Part shown: piece by piece, positions 1 through 4,022 of the stretch
Position numbering within the stretch: the stretch's first letter is position 1
Layout: every line of letters starts with the position of its first letter
DNA from: Anaerolineales bacterium
GTDB lineage: Bacteria > Chloroflexota > Anaerolineae > 4572-78 > NAK82
Direction: 5' to 3'
NCBI GenBank assembly: GCA_024643945.1
Contig: JAHELX010000462.1
Span: forward strand, 1 to 5,339
DNA length: 5,339 bases
Program-made: the position numbers and the translations under genes
Notes under the pieces: generated by a model
Told to the model about the DNA's origin: nothing
Seen by the model: the letters and a program-made list of their open reading frames with translations, nothing else
The model's database searches: none

Positions 1-54
1 CCGCCCCAGATGAGGCTGGATGATCTCAATGTGGGTGTTGGGCAAGCAGGTCAT
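1..54 (-). CDS. 5' end of an unidentified gene, cut by the left window edge
   Basis: An ATG at 54-52 on the minus strand opens a frame that stays open for all 18 codons to the window edge, reading M-T-C-L-P-N-T-H-I-E-I-I-Q-P-H-L-G-R. A GAGGA sequence (63-59) lies four bases upstream of the ATG, a slightly short but usable Shine-Dalgarno spacing. The gene begins 13 bases after the stop codon of the DHH phosphoesterase on the same strand, so the two are probably co-transcribed. I do not recognise the product from 18 residues. No signal peptide or membrane segment is evident in this fragment. The real-gene call rests on the SD, the tight spacing and the protein-like composition. Confidence 0.55.
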   Translation of the reverse strand, partial: MTCLPNTHIEIIQPHLGR

Positions 55-67
55 TGGGTCCTCATCC

Positions 68-1072
68 CTATTCTTCAGCCGCCAGCAATACCTCAACAGC
101 AGCTACCACCTGGGCTGTCACTTCCGCCAGATCACCTTCGACCAGCGCTCCGGCTGCTGAGGGATGACCACCGCCGCCCAACCGGGTTGCCAACCCATTG
201 ATGGCCACATTGCCATCGCTGCGCAGGCTGATCTTCACCCGCCTCCTGGGCATCTCCACACACAACACGCTAACACGCACGCCCCCTATTTGCATGCCAA
301 GGCCAGGAAAACCATCCAGGTCAGCAGGCGCGACGCCATAAGCCTTGAGTGTGGCTTGATCAAGTGCGCACCAAACGAGTTGACCACCTGCCTCTACCTG
401 CAAGGATTTGAGCACGTGTCCCTTGAGACGCACAAAGCTCAACGCTTGCCGCTCGTACACTTGTTTATACAGTTGCATCGGGTCGGCGCCGCCCTCAATC
501 AGTCTGGCAACAATCCGATGTGTTTGGGGGCTGGTCTTGGGATACCTGAATGAGCCTGTATCGGTTAGAATAGCCAGGTAAAGCGACCTGGCGATGGAAG
601 GCGTGATAGCGCCGCCAGCCTGGGTAATCAGGTCGAAGACCAGTTCGGCGGTGGCCGCTGCATCGGTATTCACCACGGCCAGGTGCGCAAAGTCAACCGG
701 GTCGGGATGATGGTCAACGCAGATAACTGTCACCCCACCCTGCGGTCGATTTGCGGCCGCTGCCAACACGTCGCCAATACGCCCTACCCGATCCCAGCCA
801 CCCGAAGCATCCAGGACAAAAATCACGTCTGCCTGTTGGATTTTCCCCTGGTGGCGACTGGGGCTGAAGGTCCGCAAGCGGCGCTGCGGGTCAGCAAAGC
901 GAAATGCATGGGGAGTCGAGTCGCTATTTAAAATTGAGACGTCTTTGTCCAACGATCGCAAATACTCGTCCAGCGCCAGCTCAGACCCCAGCGCATCCAG
1001 GTCGGGATTAACGTGAGTGGTGATGATGAAACGCTGCTTCTCGTTTATAAAATGAATGACTTCAGACCACAT
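68..1072 (-). CDS. DHH/DHHA1 family phosphoesterase, NrnA-like (nanoRNase / pAp phosphatase)
   Basis: This predicted cytoplasmic, metal-dependent phosphoesterase has 334 residues, close to the usual NrnA length. NrnA proteins degrade 2-5 nt RNAs and, in many cases, dephosphorylate 3'-phosphoadenosine 5'-phosphate; some relatives act on cyclic dinucleotide products. Visible motifs run in family order: motif I H20-V-N-P-D24-L-D26-A-L-G-S, motif II aspartate D88 in FVLDAS, the DHH signature D120-H121-H122, and motif IV D171 in ILTDTGSFRY. The C-terminal DHHA1 nucleic-acid-binding domain carries the GGGGHPSAAGA motif at 299-309. All expected metal ligands are present. Motif I reads PDLD where PDGD is more usual, a conservative oddity. 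The ATG start fits the family N terminus, but no good Shine-Dalgarno precedes it; a predicted promoter suggests a leaderless transcript. The exact substrate cannot be decided from sequence, so I give no gene symbol. Confidence 0.9.
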   Translation of the reverse strand: MWSEVIHFINEKQRFIITTHVNPDLDALGSELALDEYLRSLDKDVSILNSDSTPHAFRFADPQRRLRTFSPSRHQGKIQQADVIFVLDASGGWDRVGRIGDVLAAAANRPQGGVTVICVDHHPDPVDFAHLAVVNTDAAATAELVFDLITQAGGAITPSIARSLYLAILTDTGSFRYPKTSPQTHRIVARLIEGGADPMQLYKQVYERQALSFVRLKGHVLKSLQVEAGGQLVWCALDQATLKAYGVAPADLDGFPGLGMQIGGVRVSVLCVEMPRRRVKISLRSDGNVAINGLATRLGGGGHPSAAGALVEGDLAEVTAQVVAAVEVLLAAEE

Positions 1073-1078
1073 ACCTGA

Positions 1079-1107
1079 ATTTTGCCCCGGTGGGATGGAA
1101 TTGTCAA
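1079..1107 (-). promoter_or_regulatory. Predicted sigma70-type promoter of the DHH phosphoesterase gene
   Basis: On the minus strand a perfect TTGACA -35 (1107-1102) is followed after 17 bp by CAAAAT (1084-1079), which matches 4 of 6 bases of the -10 consensus. Transcription would begin about 7 bases further on, at or next to the A of the ATG at 1072. That fits the absence of a ribosome binding site before this gene. The -10 is only moderate, so this is a prediction. Confidence 0.5.
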
Positions 1108-1112
1108 CTCCC

Positions 1113-1141
1113 TTGACATGTTAGTGGGGATGCGATATAAT
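1113..1141 (+). promoter_or_regulatory. Consensus sigma70-type promoter of the TPR gene
   Basis: TTGACA (1113-1118), a 17 bp spacer and TATAAT (1136-1141) match the housekeeping promoter consensus at all twelve positions with optimal spacing. The predicted transcription start is near 1148, giving a leader of about 57 nt before the TTG start codon. Its -35 lies only 5 bp from the -35 of the leftward promoter, so RNA polymerase could hardly occupy both at once. Confidence 0.85.
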
Positions 1142-1193
1142 CGTAATGGACAACTTGACAGAACATCAAGCCTTTTTGGGGGATTAGCACGAT

Positions 1194-1200
1194 GAGGAGG
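1194..1200 (+). promoter_or_regulatory. Ribosome binding site that fixes the TTG start
   Basis: GAGGAGG lies five bases before TTG at 1206. In this frame an upstream TAG at 1185 leaves TTG 1206 as the only start codon before the TPR sequence, and the strong SD supports its use. Confidence 0.75.
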
Positions 1201-1205
1201 CTGTA

Positions 1206-1766
1206 TTGAGTACGCCAGAACTGGAAGCCCTATTAGAACAGGCTATCGACCACGTTAATGCCGGGGAACTGGAACAAGGGCGCGCGCTGCTGGAGCGCGC
1301 GTTGGAGCAAGACCCAAAAAATGACCGGGCATGGGTGTGGCTGAGTGGCTGTGTCGAAGAACCGATGCAGCGCCGTATCTGCCTGCAGCAGGCTTTGAGT
1401 GCAAACCCAAACAACCAGGCAGCTCTCGACGGGATGGACATGCTGGACGGTAAATTAGTTCAGGCCTCGGAGGTTCCGCCCTCGCTGCTTGAGAGCAGGC
1501 TGTCGGCGATTGGAATGGGCGACAGGCCCCCAACGGCCAGACCAGCCCCCGCCGTCTCACGCCATCCCTCGCCTGAAGCGGCGACGATTGCACCTATCGC
1601 ACCGCCGCCGACCGACATTGCTTGGGAACAAGAGACGGGTGGAACCAGCGAACAACCTGGAAGGCGACGCATTGTGCTATTGGTGGCCGTGGTGTTGTTC
1701 CTCTTTCTGGTTGTTTGTATCCTGGTCGCCGCGACTGTGGTTCCACCACTACTCAAAGGGTTTTAA
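1206..1766 (+). CDS. TPR-containing protein with a C-terminal membrane anchor, unknown function
   Basis: This 186-residue protein has three parts. Residues 1-80 are helical and TPR-like: one repeat around residues 5-36 (a run with NAGELEQGRALLERALEQDP) and a second with W43, W45 and the AWVWLSG, RRICLQQAL and NPNNQAA signatures. Residues 88-150 form a flexible Pro/Ala-rich linker of low complexity. Residues 156-180 form one hydrophobic helix preceded by R153-R154-R155, followed by a six-residue tail. By the positive-inside rule the TPR part faces the cytoplasm, making this a tail-anchored protein. Proteins with this AWxWLSG/RRICL/NPNN pattern are, from memory, abundant in Chloroflexota; no biochemical role is known to me. 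TPR domains usually mediate protein contacts, so an adaptor or scaffold at the membrane is plausible. It is monocistronic here, with its own consensus promoter, and converges on moaA. Confidence 0.85.
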   Translation: MSTPELEALLEQAIDHVNAGELEQGRALLERALEQDPKNDRAWVWLSGCVEEPMQRRICLQQALSANPNNQAALDGMDMLDGKLVQASEVPPSLLESRLSAIGMGDRPPTARPAPAVSRHPSPEAATIAPIAPPPTDIAWEQETGGTSEQPGRRRIVLLVAVVLFLFLVVCILVAATVVPPLLKGF

Positions 1767-1825
1767 TTTCTTCAGGCGATTCAACTCGAATACCTGTATA
1801 GAGTCACCACCATCAGCACAGGCGG

Positions 1826-1844
1826 TTGCGGCATTATCCGCCAA
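1826..1844. terminator. Weak hairpin between the convergent TPR and moaA genes
   Basis: GCGG (1828-1831) pairs with CCGC (1838-1841), and TT/AA pairs flank a bulged C. The loop contains the moaA stop codon. Only three T residues follow on the plus strand and no T-run follows on the minus strand, so it is a poor intrinsic terminator. It is listed because nothing better lies in the 67 bp gap between the two genes. Confidence 0.2.
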
Positions 1845-2814
1845 TTTGGCTCATAGTACGATTTTCGGGATGGACGCCTTCTCGAAGTTGGTGTCCCACC
1901 GGCTTTGCCGAAATTGCTCGTCGGAAAAGCGCCACCAGATCCTTATGAGAGCCTCCTCCTCGTAATGAGTCCCGGAAGTTCAGCTCCTTCTCCGAAAGCA
2001 AGCACAGCCGGATCCGTCCATCGGCGGTGAGACGCATCCGGTTGCAACTATCACAATATGGATCGCTCACTGGGCTAATGAACCCCACCGTTCCCCGCGC
2101 CCCAGCCAACCGGTAGAGCCGCGCCTCACCGACAACATCACCGTCATTAAGCGGGAACAGTGGCCCCAAGGCTGCCTCAATACGGTCCATCGACTCGCGC
2201 GTAGAAACGTAGTGGTTAAAGGCGATCTCAGCCGGCCCCCCTAACGGCATCAATTCGATGAAGCGCACATGCCAATCACGCTCAAGAGTGAGCCGCACCA
2301 GATCCACTACGTCCTCCTCGTTGTAACCTCGCGTCACCACGACATTCAGCTTGACAGGAACCAACTCAGCGCGCTCTGCGGCCTCAATACCTGCCCACAC
2401 CTTATCCAGTGAATTCAAACGCATGACTCGGGTCAGCCGCGTTTCATTCAGGGCGTCAAGATGAATGTTGACACGCTGCAAGCCGGCCTGCGCCAACGGT
2501 TCTGCAACCCACGGCAGGCGCAGGCCATTAGTAGTCATTGCTAGCTCATCGATTCCCGGGACACGAGCCAGCCGTTCCACAATTTCGACCACGTCCTGGC
2601 GTAGGGTAGGTTCGCCACCTGTTAGCCGGATTTTGCGGAAGCCGGCATCGGCTGCGGCCCGAGCCACCTTTTCAATCTCTTCTGGCGTCAGCAACTCTGG
2701 ACCCGGCACAAACGTCATCCCGTCCATTGGCATGCAATAGACACAGCGTAGATTACAACGGTCGGTGATGGAAATGCGAAGGTAGTTGACTTCACGTCCA
2801 TAGCTGTCTTTCAT
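1834..2814 (-). CDS. moaA: GTP 3',8-cyclase MoaA (molybdenum cofactor biosynthesis)
   Basis: MoaA is a radical SAM enzyme of the cytoplasm. It converts GTP to 3',8-cyclo-7,8-dihydro-GTP, the first step of molybdopterin synthesis, which MoaC then continues. The 326-residue protein is full length. The N-terminal SAM [4Fe-4S] site is C20-x3-C24-x2-C27, followed by the SAM-binding GGEP at 66-69 and TTNG at 94-97. The second, GTP-binding cluster uses C254, C257 and C271, with the conserved N-R-M-R-L-T-A-D-G segment following C257. The chain ends in the diagnostic R-T-M-S-Q-I-G-G; its terminal Gly-Gly is needed for catalysis in characterised MoaA. The ATG start has an AAGGAG SD eight bases upstream. 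No other molybdenum cofactor genes are in the window. I find no convincing promoter in the 245 bp upstream gap, so transcription from the regulator gene upstream is possible. Confidence 0.97.
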   Translation of the reverse strand: MKDSYGREVNYLRISITDRCNLRCVYCMPMDGMTFVPGPELLTPEEIEKVARAAADAGFRKIRLTGGEPTLRQDVVEIVERLARVPGIDELAMTTNGLRLPWVAEPLAQAGLQRVNIHLDALNETRLTRVMRLNSLDKVWAGIEAAERAELVPVKLNVVVTRGYNEEDVVDLVRLTLERDWHVRFIELMPLGGPAEIAFNHYVSTRESMDRIEAALGPLFPLNDGDVVGEARLYRLAGARGTVGFISPVSDPYCDSCNRMRLTADGRIRLCLLSEKELNFRDSLRGGGSHKDLVALFRRAISAKPVGHQLREGVHPENRTMSQIGG

Positions 2815-2822
2815 CGATTAGA

Positions 2823-2828
2823 CTCCTT
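2823..2828 (-). promoter_or_regulatory. Ribosome binding site of moaA
   Basis: AAGGAG on the minus strand sits eight bases before the ATG at 2814, an ideal spacing that supports the start immediately before K-D-S-Y-G-R. Confidence 0.8.
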
Positions 2829-2883
2829 GGGCACAATTCTCGTTGTGATAGACAGACATAACGATGTGCAAAAAAGAACAGCC

Positions 2884-2910
2884 AAATCGGTTAGCGATTT
2901 TTGCTTAACC
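2884..2910 (-). repeat. Two overlapping, mutually exclusive small inverted repeats in the moaA leader region
   Basis: AAATCG-gttag-CGATTT (2884-2900) is a perfect 6 bp inverted repeat. It overlaps a second one in which GGTTAGC (2889-2895) pairs with GCTTAACC (2903-2910) if one T is bulged. A minus-strand transcript could form only one at a time, and a six-T run follows at 2875-2870, about eight bases beyond. The gap is too long for a classical intrinsic terminator. An operator or a weak attenuator is possible; chance is also plausible in such short AT-rich repeats. Confidence 0.25.
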
Positions 2911-2961
2911 TTAACAGGAATGATACAATAGCCCGGTTGATCCGATTAAATAGGATGACAT

Positions 2962-2998
2962 AGGTGCGGTATCCTTTTGGCTTCTTGCCAATGCACCT
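2962..2998. repeat. Nested inverted repeat between the regulator and moaA genes
   Basis: An outer AGGTGC (2962-2967) pairs with GCACCT (2993-2998), and an inner TTGGC-ttctt-GCCAA (2977-2991) forms a perfect 5 bp hairpin. The internal loop is lopsided (nine bases against one). No T-run follows on either strand, so it is not a standard terminator. With CGTTTC/GAAACG at 3036-3053, it is the main structured part of the 245 bp gap. It may be an RNA-processing or 3'-end structure of the regulator transcript; its function is unknown. Confidence 0.3.
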
Positions 2999-3035
2999 GC
3001 GTATCCCCTTGAGGATTAAGCTGCGCCAGTTGCGA

Positions 3036-3053
3036 CGTTTCGTGCCAGAAACG
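3036..3053. repeat. Perfect 6 bp inverted repeat just downstream of the regulator gene
   Basis: CGTTTC (3036-3041) and GAAACG (3048-3053) flank a six-base loop, starting seven bases past the regulator stop codon. It could be a 3'-end stem of the regulator mRNA, but no T-tract follows on either strand, so intrinsic termination is unlikely. Confidence 0.3.
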
Positions 3054-3059
3054 AGCGAG

Positions 3060-3704
3060 TTAGGGGTTCATCACCAGCTCTACCGACTGGCTGATGCGAT
3101 AGGTACAATACTCGTCGCCGTTGGCCATACAGGTCAACTGCACCGGGTCAACATTCAGCATCTCTTTAATGATCTGCATATCCAAATGGCACACTTCGTT
3201 GTGCTCACGCGCTACTTGACGATAAGGGCAGGTCAACATACGAATAAAGATGGTTTTGTCGCCCGCAACTTCCCAGCGTGCAGTAAATCCTTTTTGGCCT
3301 AGAAATTGCACGGCCCGGTCCAGATGCTCTTCCAGTCGCTGCCCGGAACGCATGGGGGGGGCTTCAGCAGCCATCCTACTTGCTATTCGGCGCAAAAGCT
3401 CATCGAGACCAGCCTTGCCTAGAGAGGCCTTTACTTCATCCAGAAGATAGTCAGCTAGATGATAGTATTCCTCCGGGAAGAGCTCATTGGCAGCTTCAGT
3501 TAAAACATAAAGCTGTTGCGGCCGACCCGGGTGACTTTTCCGCCGCACAGAAGAGGCGGCCACCAGGTTCTCCGCTTGCAGGACATTGAGGTGATGACGC
3601 ACCGCCATCTGGGTCAGTCCAACCGCATCGGCCAACTCTTCGACTGTGGCCCGCCCACGTTCTTTTAATAGTTCAACAATTTTCTGTCGCGTAGGTTGCA
3701 TCAA
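3060..3704 (-). CDS. SufR-like winged-helix transcriptional regulator with Cys cluster
   Basis: This is a DNA-binding regulator of the ArsR/DeoR-like group that includes the SufR repressors of Fe-S cluster assembly genes. Residue numbers count from the ATG at 3701. The helix-turn-helix is at about 18-41 (ATVEELADAVGLTQMAVRHH). The wing is at 52-68, with the typical GRPQQLYVLT, followed by a helical linker (80-135). The C-terminal sensor domain (136-205) carries four cysteines, C158, C171, C191 and C199. From memory, the C158-x12-C171-x27-C199 spacing matches the cluster ligands of mycobacterial SufR, so a Fe-S cofactor is likely. The start is TTG 3704 or ATG 3701: the AGGAA SD (3717-3713) is 8 bases from TTG and 11 from ATG. 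It is transcribed divergently from nuoBC and lies upstream of moaA, both Fe-S proteins. The targets are unknown, and no suf genes are in view. Confidence 0.85.
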   Translation of the reverse strand: MMQPTRQKIVELLKERGRATVEELADAVGLTQMAVRHHLNVLQAENLVAASSVRRKSHPGRPQQLYVLTEAANELFPEEYYHLADYLLDEVKASLGKAGLDELLRRIASRMAAEAPPMRSGQRLEEHLDRAVQFLGQKGFTARWEVAGDKTIFIRMLTCPYRQVAREHNEVCHLDMQIIKEMLNVDPVQLTCMANGDEYCTYRISQSVELVMNP

Positions 3705-3715
3705 GCAAGTGGTTC

Positions 3716-3736
3716 CTGGTAGTTATACCCTACCAG
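3716..3736. promoter_or_regulatory. 21-bp inverted repeat in the regulator leader, candidate autoregulatory site
   Basis: CTGGTAG (3716-3722) and CTACCAG (3730-3736) are perfect 7 bp arms around a 7-base centre, with TTATACCC at 3723-3730. It lies about 12 bases before the regulator start codon and its edge overlaps the AGGAA Shine-Dalgarno. It could be the operator of the regulator acting on itself, or an mRNA hairpin that hides the SD. Confidence 0.45.
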
Positions 3737-3784
3737 ACGTTTTTCAAATAGAAGTCAGTATATGCTGATCGATTCATCACGACC

Positions 3785-3814
3785 ATTTTAGCACAAGAAT
3801 GGGCCACTTGTCAA
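3785..3814 (-). promoter_or_regulatory. Predicted promoter of the SufR-like regulator
   Basis: On the minus strand TTGACA (3814-3809) is followed after 18 bp by TAAAAT (3790-3785), with an extended -10 TG (3793-3792) directly upstream. Transcription would start near 3778 and give a leader of about 74 nt containing the CTGGTAG/CTACCAG repeat. Confidence 0.6.
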
Positions 3815-3854
3815 TTGCAAATAAAAGATAATTTTTATTATAAATATTATAACA
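3815..3854. promoter_or_regulatory. A/T-rich core between the divergent -35 boxes, possible UP element and dyad
   Basis: About 40 bp of almost pure A/T separate the two divergent -35 hexamers. It includes the 15 bp dyad TTATAA-ATA-TTATAA (3838-3852), which ends two bases before the nuo -35. Such A/T tracts next to a -35 commonly bind the RNA polymerase alpha subunit; the dyad could also be a regulator site. Confidence 0.4.
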
Positions 3855-3883
3855 TTGACAAACCATGCAATATGTGATATGAT
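3855..3883 (+). promoter_or_regulatory. Strong predicted sigma70-type promoter of the nuoBC operon
   Basis: TTGACA (3855-3860), a 17 bp spacer and TATGAT (3878-3883) make an 11 of 12 match to consensus, strengthened by an extended -10 TG at 3875-3876 and A/T-rich DNA upstream. The start would be near 3890, leaving a leader of about 133 nt. Confidence 0.75.
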
Positions 3884-3978
3884 AACGCCCGTGATAATAA
3901 TAGCAACTGTCGCGCTCCTGAAACTCCGACATCCGAAAATTGATGGTTTGAGATGTGATCTTGACATTTGGCATTTTT

Positions 3979-3999
3979 ATACCCAACGCACGTGGGTAT
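3979..3999. promoter_or_regulatory. 21-bp inverted repeat just upstream of the nuoB ribosome binding site
   Basis: ATACCCA (3979-3985) and TGGGTAT (3993-3999) are perfect 7 bp arms around seven bases. It ends three bases before the AAGGAGGT SD, in the transcribed leader. It may be an operator (roadblock type) or an RNA hairpin influencing translation. It shares TTATACCC (3977-3984) with the regulator leader repeat. Confidence 0.45.
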
Positions 4000-4002
4000 T
4001 AT

Positions 4003-4010
4003 AAGGAGGT
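4003..4010 (+). promoter_or_regulatory. Ribosome binding site of nuoBC with long spacing
   Basis: AAGGAGGT is a perfect anti-SD match, but it ends 12 bases before the ATG at 4023. No in-frame start codon lies between, and a TAA at 4002 closes the frame upstream, so ATG 4023 is the first possible start. Confidence 0.75.
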
Positions 4011-4022
4011 CAGGTCCCTACA

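Larger units (their letters stand above)
3705..4022. other. AT-rich divergent intergenic regulatory region (regulator / nuoBC)
   Basis: These 318 bp hold no gene I can support. They contain the leftward promoter and leader of the regulator, an A/T-rich core (3815-3854) and the rightward promoter with a leader of about 133 nt for nuoBC. The base composition contrasts sharply with the flanking GC-rich coding DNA. An 8 bp inverted pair, CAAACCAT (3859-3866) and ATGGTTTG (3943-3950), also occurs here, 76 bp apart. Confidence 0.8.

Noticed and set aside
164..553. A 129-codon plus-strand frame opposite the DHH gene
   Set aside because: It is a shadow of the conserved phosphoesterase, without domain-like sequence.
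1155..1160. A third TTGACA downstream of the TPR promoter
   Set aside because: The bases 16-18 bp downstream are G-rich with no -10. It could at most be a half-site copy, which is unsupported.
1460..1756. Minus-strand frames opposite the TPR gene, and an overlapping plus-strand frame (1489-1965)
   Set aside because: They overlap the TPR gene, which has the promoter, SD, repeat motifs and membrane helix; the alternatives are low-complexity shadows.
2815..3059. A molybdenum cofactor riboswitch upstream of moaA
   Set aside because: Only short isolated hairpins are visible. I could not recognise the Moco RNA architecture, and 245 bp of mostly unstructured sequence does not support the call.
3961..3966. 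A second TTGACA near the nuo start as an alternative -35
   Set aside because: No acceptable -10 hexamer lies 15-19 bp downstream.
3953..3967. A CRP/FNR-like site (ATGTGATCTTGACAT) in the nuo leader
   Set aside because: Only the outer four bases are symmetric and the inner positions do not match a TGTGA-N6-TCACA or TTGAT-N4-ATCAA pattern.
3777..3986. A 69-codon minus-strand frame in the divergent intergenic region
   Set aside because: It lies across both predicted promoters, its Tyr/Asn/Ile-rich composition reflects the A/T-rich DNA, and it has no convincing SD or family resemblance.
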